A stretch of 64,000 bases of DNA from Thalassobacillus sp. CUG 92003 (lineage in GTDB: Bacteria > Bacillota > Bacilli > Bacillales > Halobacillaceae). Positions 54,317-63,079 of the stretch are shown here, piece by piece (the first letter of the stretch is position 1; each line of letters starts with the position of its first letter). The DNA lies in assembly GCF_013618635.1 (NCBI RefSeq), contig NZ_JABLSJ010000007.1:1-64000 (forward strand), in the 5' to 3' direction. Made by a program: the position numbers and the translations under genes. The notes beneath the pieces are model-generated. The model saw only the letters and a program-made list of their open reading frames with translations. It had not been told where the DNA came from and searched no databases.

Positions 54317-54592
54317 TCAACTTTCAACCTTTTTCAAAACAAAATAAGGACAGCCAAAATTGCAGTACTCGTATAAATAATCCTCTAAGGTACTGAATTT
54401 GGTATCAAAACTCGCTTTCGGGTTTTGATCATCGTAAAATCCTTTAAGCCGCAATTGCCCATAACCCCAATCGCCGACTATAAAGTCATACTTGCTGAGA
54501 ATATCACTGAACCTTGCTTCAAGGGATTCCGTCTCAAACCCTTCCTTATGGTCCTCGAGCAGTTCATAATGTTTACCATACAATTCGACCAT
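54317..54592 (-). CDS. yutD: DUF1027 protein YutD
   Basis: About 91 residues, closely similar to B. subtilis YutD: YDFIVGDWGYGQLRLKGFY, KASFDTKFSTLEDYLYEYC and NFGCPYFVLKK. Start at 54592 with AGAGGTG; the frame open to 54652 has an extra N-terminus without a site. Function unknown. Confidence 0.88.
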   Translation of the reverse strand: MVELYGKHYELLEDHKEGFETESLEARFSDILSKYDFIVGDWGYGQLRLKGFYDDQNPKASFDTKFSTLEDYLYEYCNFGCPYFVLKKVES

Positions 54593-54730
54593 ATATATCA
54601 CCTCTTGCGTTACTTCCAGTTTACCACACTTTTTTACCGAGACGAAAAACATGAAATATTTTTTGTATCTTTCTTATCTTTTAGCCCAACCTAACATTAA
54701 CACCAATGAATGATCAGGAGGCTATAAAAA

Positions 54731-55336
54731 ATGAAAGCACCGTTTCTGTTTGGCATTGTTACCGCGTTGATTCTGATTATAAGCGGTTGCGGTAATGGTG
54801 AAGATTCATTAAAACATAATAACACAGCAGAATCACCCAGTGAAACGCTTTACAGTAATGAAATGGACGGCTATAAAGATACCGGCGACAGTTCTAACGG
54901 TCGGATGGGATACGTGCGTTACAAAAAAGATCAATTGGATCTTGATCAAGAAAAGCTCAATTCAGTCAAAGTAAACCGAGAGCAAATTGCTGATATGATT
55001 ACCCGTATGATTCTTCGTTATGATGGATTTGAAGATGTAGGCACGTTAGTGACCGACTCAGAAATTTTAGTCGCTTATACCAAGCCTGAAGAAAAAGATC
55101 GGATAGTGGCTGCAGACATGGTTCGTAAAACGGCTTATTCAATGGTCCCCAGTTTTTATAACGTCTATATTTCTGACCAATCACACGCCTTTGCAGACAT
55201 TCAAAGTTTGAGCAACTCCACCGTCTATGACGCCCAGTACAAGAATAGTGTCGACAGTATTATTAAGAAATTCCAGGAAGCACCTCAAGGTAAAGAAAAG
55301 CCCAAAAATGAGGCAACTCAAATGGATAGAGACTAA
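54731..55336 (+). CDS. yutC: YhcN/YlaJ-family sporulation lipoprotein (YutC-like)
   Basis: A 201-residue lipoprotein: signal peptide with lipobox IISGC (Cys20) and a YhcN/YlaJ domain, VKVNREQIADMITRMILRYDGF, VATLVTDSEILVAY-like strand, YSMVPSFYNVYISD. This family is found in spores and germination-related membranes. AGGAGGC lies before the ATG. Followed after 22 bases by yunA, likely one operon. Confidence 0.85.
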   Translation: MKAPFLFGIVTALILIISGCGNGEDSLKHNNTAESPSETLYSNEMDGYKDTGDSSNGRMGYVRYKKDQLDLDQEKLNSVKVNREQIADMITRMILRYDGFEDVGTLVTDSEILVAYTKPEEKDRIVAADMVRKTAYSMVPSFYNVYISDQSHAFADIQSLSNSTVYDAQYKNSVDSIIKKFQEAPQGKEKPKNEATQMDRD

Positions 55337-55358
55337 TTCAACATGATAGGTGAATCTC

Positions 55359-56321
55359 ATGAAAATTAAATTGCTGATGTTAACGACGCTTCTATTCCTT
55401 ATCCAAATTCCATCCCCAGTCGATGCACAGGAATCAGACGTCATTGAAAACCGAATGGCCCTTTATAAGAAGATCTCAGCCGTCACGCTTATCCCGTGGT
55501 ATTATTTGGCTGCAATCGATCAATATGAACGGCAGGTACATGAGGATGAGATTCCAGAGGACCGCTTTATTTCCTTCACTCCATCTGAACAGTTTTGGTA
55601 CGGAACAGGAAATATCCTCACTGGACCCACTAGTTATCCCCACGTCAACTCGTTATTTGGGGGATATGGAGATGATGGTAACGGAGATGGACATGCCGAC
55701 ATAACAGATGATGAAGACTTGCTATGGACCCTAGCGACCTATATCGAATCTTTCGGTGTCTCTGAAGAAGACATTAAAATAGCCCTTTGGCGCTATTACC
55801 ATCGAGATTTAACTGTTCAAACCATTATGAATACAGCAAAAGTATTCCAAACATTCCAATCCGTTGAGCTGACCGATCGGGCCTTTCCTCTCTCCACCGA
55901 TGTGAATTACACATACCACAACACATGGGGTGACCGCAGAGGCTATGGAGGAAGACGCATTCATGAAGGGACAGATATTTTTGCGGATTATGGCGTATCT
56001 GTTAAATCGCCCACTTACGGCGTAATTGAAATGAAGGGCTGGAATGAGTATGGAGGATGGCGGATCGGTATCCGTGACACCTATAATATTTATCACTACT
56101 TTGCTCACCTCAACGGATTCGAAGATGGAATCAAAGTCGGAGATGTCGTGAAACCAGGTGATGTTGTAGGGTATGTAGGCTCATCTGGATACGGACCACC
56201 TGGAACATCCGGAAAATTCCCTCCCCATCTTCATTACGGCATGTATCAGGATAACGGTACAAATGAATGGTCATTCGACCCGTACCCTTATTTAAAGAAA
56301 TGGGAAAAAATGGCCAACTAA
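55359..56321 (+). CDS. yunA: Secreted M23-family peptidase (YunA-like)
   Basis: About 320 residues: cleavable signal peptide (LLMLTTLLFLIQIPSPVDAQ), an N-terminal helical domain resembling a lysozyme-like fold (YLAAIDQYERQ; DLLWTLATYI), and a LytM/M23 domain with zinc residues in HEGTDIFADYG, HYFAHL and HLHYGMY. Expected to cut peptidoglycan cross-links. TAGGTG precedes the ATG at 55359. Downstream of yutC as in B. subtilis. Confidence 0.88.
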   Translation: MKIKLLMLTTLLFLIQIPSPVDAQESDVIENRMALYKKISAVTLIPWYYLAAIDQYERQVHEDEIPEDRFISFTPSEQFWYGTGNILTGPTSYPHVNSLFGGYGDDGNGDGHADITDDEDLLWTLATYIESFGVSEEDIKIALWRYYHRDLTVQTIMNTAKVFQTFQSVELTDRAFPLSTDVNYTYHNTWGDRRGYGGRRIHEGTDIFADYGVSVKSPTYGVIEMKGWNEYGGWRIGIRDTYNIYHYFAHLNGFEDGIKVGDVVKPGDVVGYVGSSGYGPPGTSGKFPPHLHYGMYQDNGTNEWSFDPYPYLKKWEKMAN

Positions 56322-56325
56322 AACG

Positions 56326-56358
56326 AACGCCGCACTCGATAACCGAGTACGGCGTTTT
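56326..56358 (+). terminator. Terminator between yunA and the NSS small subunit
   Basis: AACGCCGCACTCG/CGAGTACGGCGTT stem; T/A tracts on both sides, likely bidirectional. Confidence 0.8.
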
Positions 56359-56361
56359 AAT

Positions 56362-56472
56362 TTATTCAGCTTGTTTTGCTTCTTTAGCTTTTTTAACTGC
56401 ATTTGTAATACTTAAGGCAAGCCCGCCCCAGACAACTATTATGGTGAAAATAAACATGATAACCCAACTCAT
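56362..56472 (-). CDS. metS: MetS-like small subunit of the NSS amino-acid transporter
   Basis: A 36-residue protein: one membrane helix (VIMFIFTIIVVWGGLALSI) followed by a Lys/Ala-rich tail (NAVKKAKEAKQAE). The start lies 2 bases after the transporter stop codon and has AAGGAGG ten bases upstream, inside the transporter gene. Family knowledge: MetPS of Corynebacterium pairs an NSS transporter with such a subunit, which is required for activity. Confidence 0.85.
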   Translation of the reverse strand: MSWVIMFIFTIIVVWGGLALSITNAVKKAKEAKQAE

Positions 56473-56474
56473 GA

Positions 56475-58013
56475 CTATTCCGCCTCCTTATCTTCTTCGA
56501 TTGCTGTAGCAGGAACATCCAAGTCATCTTTATTCGGCCATTTTTTCAAGGAGAATAAGAAGCCGACCACGATTGCCCCGACAGCCACAACGGCGCCAAA
56601 GCCGATCAAGAAGGCAACTGGATAGCCCTCATAAGCTGCTGACAACTCGGTCGTGATATTCTGGATCATCATAAATCCGAGTACAACTGGTGTAATAACG
56701 CCTAAACAAATACGCCACCAGCCACCTAAACGAATATCAGAGAACGTGTTCGAGTGGTCTTGCAACCCTTTTAGACCTTTAGCAAACCAGGCGATGGCAA
56801 CAACTTCTACCAAGCCGGAAAGCGCAACCCCGTAGCTGTTAATGAAATGGTCCACGGTATCAAGAAGACTTAAGCCGCCTTGCGTCGCGTAAGCAAGCGA
56901 GATAACGGCAGCCAGTCCTCCACCAAAGATAACGGACTTGCCGCGGGAGATATTGAATTTCTCAGAAACACCGGCCACATAGGTTTCCGTTATGGAAATC
57001 AATGAGGAGAGTCCGGCTAACACCAACGATGCAAAGAACAGGAATCCGAAGAAACCTGGAATACCCGGTATTTGACTAATGATTTCCGGGAAAACCATAA
57101 AGGCGAGACCAATTCCGCCTACTCCTTTTTCTTCTGCCAATTGCACGACTGTCGTATCAAATTGGAAAGCCATGAATCCCAAAGCTGAGAATACGCCAAT
57201 ACCTGCAAGAATTTCAAAAGATGAATTCGCAAACCCTGTGATGAAGGCGTTGTTGGCAATATCGGATTTTTTCGGCAAATATGAAGAATATGTGATCATA
57301 ATAGCAAACGCAATGGAAAGACTGAAGAAGATTTGTCCATACGCTGCGACCCATACTTGACCATCCATGATGCTTCCCCATTCAGGAGTGAAGAATGCAG
57401 CTAAACCATCAGCAGCTCCTTCTAGCGTGACAGCTCGTATAACAATAATTAAGAACAAAACCACAAGGGTTGGGATGAAAATCTTATTCGCAACCTCAAT
57501 ACCTTTCTTGACCCCTCTGGAAATGAAGCCTAATGTAACTAGCCAAACCACGAGGAGCGGGAGCAAGACGACTGGAATCAATCCGCCGAATTGTCCGGGA
57601 TCAACTAAATTCAAAAAGTCGCCAACAAAGAAATTGGTCGGGTTGTCTCCCCACGCCAGGTTAAAGGAATAAAACGCATACATAATAGCCCAGGCGATGA
57701 TAACCGCATAGTACGTGGAAATGACAAAGGAAATGGCTACTTGCCACCAACCAATCCATTCAAAACCCTTTCCTACTCTTCCGTATGTTTTCGGTGCTGA
57801 GCCTCGATACTTGTGACCGAGTGTGTACTCCATAATGAGCAATGGAATACCCGCTGTAAGCAGGGCAAATAAATAAGGAACAATAAATGCTCCTCCCCCA
57901 CTTTCATAAGCTGTAGCAGGGAAACGCCAAATATTACCTAAGCCGATTGCTGAACCCATTGCAGCCAGCAAAAAGCCAACGCGAGTCCCCCATTGTGCAC
58001 GGTTCTTCTCCAT
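56475..58013 (-). CDS. Sodium-dependent NSS-family amino-acid transporter (MetP-like)
   Basis: A 512-residue neurotransmitter:sodium symporter. GFLLAAMGSAIGLGNIWRFP is the TM1 sodium/substrate site; GQIFFSLSIAFAIMITYSSYL is TM6-TM7. Twelve helices are visible. Likely imports methionine, alanine or another neutral amino acid with Na+; a tiny MetS-like subunit is encoded downstream. Transcribed from a consensus sigma-A promoter. Confidence 0.92.
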   Translation of the reverse strand: MEKNRAQWGTRVGFLLAAMGSAIGLGNIWRFPATAYESGGGAFIVPYLFALLTAGIPLLIMEYTLGHKYRGSAPKTYGRVGKGFEWIGWWQVAISFVISTYYAVIIAWAIMYAFYSFNLAWGDNPTNFFVGDFLNLVDPGQFGGLIPVVLLPLLVVWLVTLGFISRGVKKGIEVANKIFIPTLVVLFLIIVIRAVTLEGAADGLAAFFTPEWGSIMDGQVWVAAYGQIFFSLSIAFAIMITYSSYLPKKSDIANNAFITGFANSSFEILAGIGVFSALGFMAFQFDTTVVQLAEEKGVGGIGLAFMVFPEIISQIPGIPGFFGFLFFASLVLAGLSSLISITETYVAGVSEKFNISRGKSVIFGGGLAAVISLAYATQGGLSLLDTVDHFINSYGVALSGLVEVVAIAWFAKGLKGLQDHSNTFSDIRLGGWWRICLGVITPVVLGFMMIQNITTELSAAYEGYPVAFLIGFGAVVAVGAIVVGFLFSLKKWPNKDDLDVPATAIEEDKEAE

Positions 58014-58119
58014 TTTCCATAAACCCCCTTATAAAATTAATCCCTTCATAAATATGTTATGTTGCTTGTCTGAAGGGAATGTTTCAAAAATTTATGCATT
58101 TCTGATTATTTATGCTTAA

Positions 58120-58148
58120 ATTATAACCATACCGATGACCTATGTCAA
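58120..58148 (-). promoter_or_regulatory. Consensus sigma-A promoter of the NSS transporter
   Basis: TTGACA (58143-58148), 17-bp spacer, TATAAT (58120-58125): perfect boxes on the minus strand, 107 bases before the start codon, leaving a leader of about 100 nt. Confidence 0.85.
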
Positions 58149-58202
58149 AGTAATATTAGAAATCTCAGTATTTTCAGGCAATAGCATAAGAATCTTTTAT
58201 AT

Positions 58203-58232
58203 ATAAAAAGACAAGCTCTGTACAAGAGCTTG
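58203..58232 (-). terminator. Terminator of the NhaC-type gene
   Basis: CAAGCTCT/AGAGCTTG stem with a T run on the minus strand. Confidence 0.75.
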
Positions 58233-58266
58233 CCCTTTCAGAAGAATTTTAAAACGATTGATAGCC

Positions 58267-59826
58267 TTACCCATCATATTTAAGATTTTTAGTGAAAACA
58301 TGCAAGACAATGCCTGTGATAGCAACGACCGCCAACGTAGCCAGGAGAGCAAAAATTAGATGGCCTGTAAAACCTAACACGACATAACCCAGGGAAGCAG
58401 CTCCAGCGGCTATAAAAGCGTACGGAAGCTGCGTTAAGACGTGATCAATATGATTCGCTCCGGCCCCAGTGGAAGAAAGAACCGTGGTGTCAGAAATTGG
58501 CGAACAGTGATCACCAAAGACCGACCCTGCTAAAACAGCAGCCAACGCTGGTAAGACCAGACCAATATCCGTAACGGCCGCTATTTCCCCGGCAATAGGA
58601 AGCATGATACCAAATGTTCCCCATGAGGTACCGGTAGCCAGCGCCATACCTCCCGACACGATAAAGATCAAAAGCGGAAGCCACGCAGTCGCAATCGCTG
58701 CGTCTTGTATAACCTGTGCTAAATACTCCCCCGTTTTCAAGTTTCCGATCACCGTACCGATTACCCGTGCAAAAATTAATATATAAAGGGCAGGAAGCAT
58801 CGCTTTTATACCTTCAACGATGACCTTGAAGAACCTGGATTTAGGCTGGGGTTGGGACGCATACATAACGCCAGCCAGCAGAACCGCCAGCAATCCACCG
58901 ATAAACAGGGATAAGTTCACGTTTGTGTTAGCAAAAATAGCCAATGCATCAAGAGAGCCTTCAGCAGCCGAAGCACCTGTCCATATCATGGCTCCGACTG
59001 TTCCTAACACTAATCCGAGAATCGGCCATAGAAGATGGCGTATTTTTCCATTATGATGCGTCTCAAATTCATCATCCAAATCTCCAGGTGCATCGGCGCG
59101 TCCCGGCGCATGCAATTCTCCTGTTTCAATGGCCCGCTTCTCATGGCGACGCATCGGACCGATATCAACTTTCAAGTAGGCTGTCATAAAGACGAGCAAT
59201 AGAGCTGCAAACACGTAAAAGTTAGCGGGAATCATTTTCACAAATGCTTCCAGTGCTTGGTAATCCGTGATTTCATTTGCCGCTAAAATCGTACCGATTG
59301 TACCTATAATATAAGCTCCCCAACTGGAAATCGGTGAAATGACGGTAACCGGCGCTGAGGTAGAATCAATAAAATAGGCTAGTTTGGCACGTGAAATCTT
59401 ATACCGATCCGTCAAAGGACGTGCGACCTGACCAACGGCTAATGCATTAAAGTAATCATCGATAAAGATGATGACGCCCAAAATGGCCGGTACGCCTTGA
59501 GCACCTTGGCGCGTTTTGATTTTTTGGATGGCCCAGCGCCCGAACGCATAACTGCCTCCTGATGCTGTCATAAAGGCTGTTGTCATACCTAAAAGTAATA
59601 AGAAGACGAGTAAATAAATATTGCCTGTGTTCAAAGCACCATCACTGACAAAAATACCTGCGAATATGTTCCAAATATCCATCAGGGCGTTAAGCACATG
59701 AAAATCGCTCAACATCAGGGCTCCGACTAAAATGCCTGCTCCCAATGACAAAATGACTCTTCTCGTGACGATCACAAGAAGCAGCATTAATATAGCCGGA
59801 ATTAAGGAATAAATAGTTCCTTCCAT
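58267..59826 (-). CDS. NhaC-family transporter under lysine riboswitch control
   Basis: A 519-residue NhaC-type membrane protein with about twelve helices; IFIDDYFNALAVGQVARPLTDR, SAPVTVISPISSWGAYIIG and GSVFGDHCSPISDTTVLSS are family signatures. NhaC homologues exchange Na+/H+ or substrates such as malate/lactate; several Bacillus members preceded by lysine riboswitches have been proposed as lysine transporters. The L-box upstream here supports that reading over a pure Na+/H+ antiporter. GGAGGGG precedes the ATG. Confidence 0.88.
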   Translation of the reverse strand: MEGTIYSLIPAILMLLLVIVTRRVILSLGAGILVGALMLSDFHVLNALMDIWNIFAGIFVSDGALNTGNIYLLVFLLLLGMTTAFMTASGGSYAFGRWAIQKIKTRQGAQGVPAILGVIIFIDDYFNALAVGQVARPLTDRYKISRAKLAYFIDSTSAPVTVISPISSWGAYIIGTIGTILAANEITDYQALEAFVKMIPANFYVFAALLLVFMTAYLKVDIGPMRRHEKRAIETGELHAPGRADAPGDLDDEFETHHNGKIRHLLWPILGLVLGTVGAMIWTGASAAEGSLDALAIFANTNVNLSLFIGGLLAVLLAGVMYASQPQPKSRFFKVIVEGIKAMLPALYILIFARVIGTVIGNLKTGEYLAQVIQDAAIATAWLPLLIFIVSGGMALATGTSWGTFGIMLPIAGEIAAVTDIGLVLPALAAVLAGSVFGDHCSPISDTTVLSSTGAGANHIDHVLTQLPYAFIAAGAASLGYVVLGFTGHLIFALLATLAVVAITGIVLHVFTKNLKYDG

Positions 59827-59913
59827 GCTTGTTCCCCTCCACTAGTTTAGTTTGTAACGGGATGACATGGACGCGAAGTTGGTTCTAGAGGGAAATTTGA
59901 ACTTGAAGACATA

Positions 59914-60195
59914 TAAAAAAGCAATGAATAGAAAATAATCCATCCATTGCCTATTGAAGTGAGCAAGTTTTGATTATCCTCCATTTCGATCAGTAGCGCC
60001 CCATGCATTCCTAAAACATACATGACAGTGCAATTCTTATTCAGTATGCACCAGCATAAAAAGCCTGACAGCTCCTTTATACTTCGGCAAACAACCCTTT
60101 CTTCAATCAGTCATCGTTGTCATCCTCAGATTGATTACTCATGTCATCTGCACCTCTACCTCATCGATATGATAAGGGCATATATATTCAATTCG
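59914..60195 (-). promoter_or_regulatory. Lysine riboswitch (L-box) of the nhaC-type gene
   Basis: Read on the minus strand: GATGAGGTAGAGGTGCAG (about 60149-60166), GAGTA, GTTTGCCGAAGTA (60081-60092), GCATACTGAATAAG, CACTGTCATG, and GGGGCGCTACTGATCG closing P1 (59986-60001). These are the L-box blocks in order. The expression platform is the terminator GCAATGGAT/ATTCATTGC plus T6 at 59914-59950. Lysine should switch the transporter off. Confidence 0.87.
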
Positions 60196-60200
60196 TCCAT

Positions 60201-60229
60201 ATTCTATCAGCCTCTGCTCACTATTGCAA
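60201..60229 (-). promoter_or_regulatory. Sigma-A promoter of the L-box transcript
   Basis: TTGCAA (60224-60229), 17-bp spacer, TAGAAT (60201-60206) on the minus strand; the -35 lies inside the last codons of yunB. Confidence 0.7.
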
Positions 60230-60988
60230 GGGGTCCATCGGCAAGGAAAATGATGGTGATTCACTATCACTTAACCCATTGTAGAAATTCGGGACTTCGC
60301 CCATAATCGTACTTTGATCGATCGGAATGTCCGCTGTCACCATCGTCGTATTGGTCGAAAAAGGGATGACAATTCGAACATTCACTTCAATGTGAATCAT
60401 CAATTCAAATAAAGCTCCGTTAATCCCATACTCGGTTATGGTGCTTTCCACATTCGATTGCACATCGCCGATTACCTGAAGTTGAACAGGCACTTTCGGT
60501 CCCAGGTTAGCTAAAATAGTGTTATTCGTCGCCTGACCTATGGGGATTTCGATCAGCGTTACTGGACTGATATCTTCCCGCTCTAATAGCTCCTCCTCAA
60601 TCGGTTCATCTAACGGTGTTTCCGGGCCCGGAAATTCCCCTAATTCCATTCGTTTCAAATAATTCTGCACGCGGTAAGTCGTATTGCGTAAAACGCGATT
60701 GACAACTACGGAATTCCAACCCATGTAAGTAATGTGACCTTCCTCATCTTTTTCCATCGTCACGAGATCCGTGAACTGCAAATCTTCAGCAATTCGCTTG
60801 CTGACGGCTTCATTAATCGCATAACGTGCAAATTGCTGTGTTTTAGTTTCTGCAATTTCAACTAACGTCGGGGTAATCCCACGATTAATCAGCCATAAAC
60901 TCATGAGAGTAAAAAAGGCAAATAAAATAAAGGTAACTACAAAAACTTTCCCTGCTGAGGGTGGCTTTACTTTACGCTTCAATGGCAT
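60221..60988 (-). CDS. yunB: Sporulation protein YunB
   Basis: A 255-residue protein with one N-terminal membrane helix (VFVVTFILFAFFTLMSLWLI) and a large extracytoplasmic domain (ARYAINEAVSKRIAEDLQF; NSVVVNRVLRNTTYRVQNYL; GPKVPVQLQVIGDVQSNVES). Matches B. subtilis YunB, a sigma-E-controlled protein required for efficient sporulation. GGGGGT stands very close to the ATG; a TTG two codons on is a possible start. Confidence 0.9.
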   Translation of the reverse strand: MPLKRKVKPPSAGKVFVVTFILFAFFTLMSLWLINRGITPTLVEIAETKTQQFARYAINEAVSKRIAEDLQFTDLVTMEKDEEGHITYMGWNSVVVNRVLRNTTYRVQNYLKRMELGEFPGPETPLDEPIEEELLEREDISPVTLIEIPIGQATNNTILANLGPKVPVQLQVIGDVQSNVESTITEYGINGALFELMIHIEVNVRIVIPFSTNTTMVTADIPIDQSTIMGEVPNFYNGLSDSESPSFSLPMDPLQ

Positions 60989-61032
60989 GACCCCCTAAGG
61001 AAATTGTATGTCCATCCTTAGAGATTTACGCC

Positions 61033-62130
61033 TTAACTCGCATAAGTTGTATCACATTTTGTGACGACAACATTCAATTCTTTCGCCAAATCCGCTTCAT
61101 AGTACCTTTCGGGAGATTGACCATTCGCTTCAAGAAAAATACGCACGAACGGACGATCGCACAAACCCTGGTTCTGCTCCGTAACAATACCTTTTCTTCC
61201 GTCAGACAACTCGACGGTCAACCCGTTAGGATAAATTGCGATACACCGTCTGAAGGCCTCAACCATCTTTTTATCAAATAATTCATCTGCTCCCGCATAC
61301 AAAATTTCAAGTCCTTCATGTGGCAGCATAGCTGACCGATATGCTCGGTTACTCGTCACTGCATCAAACACGTCAGCTATGGCAAGGATCTTGCCATATA
61401 AGTGGATGTCCTCTCCTGTGATGCCCCTGGGATAGCCTGAGCCGTTCAATCGCTCATGATGCTGATAAGCACAATGAGCTGCCACGAGAGGAATCGATTC
61501 ACTTTTCCTTAGAGCTTCAAAACCAGCCTCAGTGTGTTTCTTTATCTGTTCAAATTCATGTTCTTCAAGTTTATCCGGTTTCAATAAAATATGGCGAGGC
61601 ACAGATGTTTTTCCAATATCATGAAGAATCGCTCCGATTCCGATCTCTTCCAGCTTCCGATTCGGTAAATTCATTTCAGAGCCCAGAGCCAGTGCGTACA
61701 TTGAGACGTTAAGTGAATGTGTAAATATGTAATCATCATAAGTGATCACATCTGACAGGAGAGAGATCACTTCCTTCTGACCTTTCATTTCCGTTAACAA
61801 CGTCTGGACAACACCTTTAATTTTCTTACCTGACGCTTTAACTAAATACCCGTGGTCCAGATTGTCTTCATCTGCGACTTTACTGAATGACTCCTTAATC
61901 GTATGGACGGCTGTCATGCGCAATTCTTCTGAGATTGGATACTGACTGGTCAAATCCTCGGTCAATCCATCTCTAATATAAACATATGTAATGCCGTAAT
62001 CTATTAATCGATCAATCATCCGTTGTGTCAGTTTAACACCCTGTCGTATCAATACCTGACCATTATCATTATAGATCGATCGGCCGAGTTCGGTGGCTGG
62101 CTGAAGGTGTTTGGTCGCAATTAACCTCAT
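61033..62130 (-). CDS. HD-GYP domain protein (putative c-di-GMP phosphodiesterase)
   Basis: A 365-residue protein: an N-terminal DUF3391-like part (ATELGRSIYNDNGQVLIRQG) and an HD-GYP domain with HSLNVSMYALALG, GAILHDIGKTSVP (HD pair), HCAYQHHERLNGSGYPRG (GYP) and LAIADVFDAVTSNRAYR. All metal residues are present, so c-di-GMP hydrolysis is likely. AAAGGAG lies before the ATG. Stands alone. Confidence 0.9.
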   Translation of the reverse strand: MRLIATKHLQPATELGRSIYNDNGQVLIRQGVKLTQRMIDRLIDYGITYVYIRDGLTEDLTSQYPISEELRMTAVHTIKESFSKVADEDNLDHGYLVKASGKKIKGVVQTLLTEMKGQKEVISLLSDVITYDDYIFTHSLNVSMYALALGSEMNLPNRKLEEIGIGAILHDIGKTSVPRHILLKPDKLEEHEFEQIKKHTEAGFEALRKSESIPLVAAHCAYQHHERLNGSGYPRGITGEDIHLYGKILAIADVFDAVTSNRAYRSAMLPHEGLEILYAGADELFDKKMVEAFRRCIAIYPNGLTVELSDGRKGIVTEQNQGLCDRPFVRIFLEANGQSPERYYEADLAKELNVVVTKCDTTYAS

Positions 62131-62393
62131 AACATGCTCCTTTGTCGAATAACTGGATAAATTGTTGTTTTATTTAAAGAACATTATACAGCAAAAATTT
62201 TTTATAGGAAACATACTTAAGCGTAAAAAAGCACAAACAAACTTAAAGGTGAGACTCAGAGAGAGGTCTGTTAAAGTTTGTTGTTGATATTTGAAGTGGA
62301 TATTTATCTCGAAACGGAGTCTTTCGCTAAAGAGCAGAATTCTGTAAGACTCAATTTCGAGATAACTGGTGTTCGTTGCCGTATTAAGCGTCA

Positions 62394-62518
62394 GGGGGGT
62401 TGGGAAGCTACTCGCTTTCCTGTGGGGATGGCGGCAAGCCTCTTCGGACTTCGTCCTGTGGGGTCTTGCCAGCCAATCCATTCCCACGGGAGTCTCGCAG
62501 CAGCTTCCCAACCACCCC
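62394..62518. repeat. GC-rich palindromic repeat, family A copy 4
   Basis: Forward orientation. Arms GGTTGGGAAGCT and AGCTTCCCAACC (62398-62409/62502-62513). Core: ACTCGCTTTCCTGTGGGG, GGCAAGCCTCTTCG, TGTGGGGTCTTGCC and TTCCCACGGGAGTCTCGC. Confidence 0.85.
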
Positions 62519-62712
62519 ATTCGATATATAAGAGAAACGAACCCCTACCCCAGAAAGATTGTCTTCCACGATTTCTGTTTTATAAACGTAAAGCGCTTTA
62601 TAGCAAGCTTTCATACTCAGAGTGGATGCCATGGATGTTTATATTCCTGCGCGTTCCTTGCGTATAAAAAGCTACTTATTGCGGAAGTGATTTCGAGAAA
62701 CATATAAGGCAA

Positions 62713-62832
62713 GGGCCGTTGGGGAAGGGTGAGACTCCCGCGGGAGAAGGAAGCTAGGCGAGACCCCGCAAGGCTTGCCTAAGGAGGCTCGCCAGTTCCC
62801 CCGTAGGAAAGCGAATCCTTCCCCAACGGCCC
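62713..62832. repeat. GC-rich palindromic repeat, family A copy 5
   Basis: Reverse orientation. Perfect arms GGGCCGTTGGGGAAGG and CCTTCCCCAACGGCCC. Core in reverse: ATTCGCTTTCCTACGGGGG, GCGAGCCTCCTTAGG, GCGGGGTCTCGCC and TTCTCCCGCGGGAGTCTC. Confidence 0.85.
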
Positions 62833-63079
62833 TAAACCCAAACAAACATCTCGAAACGGAGTCTTCCACAATAGGGGGCTTTAGTCGAATTAGCCCAATA
62901 TATAAAAAATGAAGAACTCCCGTAAAATTGGAAGTTCTTTTTTTTGATAGTAATATCAACACTAAACTTTTACAGAGCCAAAAGCAAAAGGATTGGTTCG
63001 TTTAATCCAATCGTTTTGCTGTGCTGATTATATTAAATGCTAAAACTACTTTTGTTCTCATTAACACGATGTGATTGAT

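Larger units (their letters stand above)
62264..62979. mobile_element. Non-coding element bounded by related inverted ends, carrying two family A repeats
   Basis: The left end GGTCTGTTAAAGTTTGTTG (from 62265, then TTGATATTT) and the reversed right end GGCTCTGTAAAAGTTTAG (from 62979, then TGTTGATATTA) match over about 28 bp and resemble the ends at 29904/30304. Inside lie family A copies 4 (forward) and 5 (reverse) and an inverted pair TATCTCGAAACGGAGTCTT/AAGACTCAATTTCGAGATA at 62305-62364. It looks like two units inserted head to head. No transposase. Confidence 0.6.

Noticed and set aside
59880-60060. A 58-codon minus-strand frame within the nhaC leader
   Set aside because: It crosses the L-box terminator and lacks a ribosome site; the riboswitch explains the sequence.
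62278-62707. Overlapping ORFs on both strands at 62.3-62.7 kb
   Set aside because: They are translations of family A repeats and element ends, without ribosome sites or domains.
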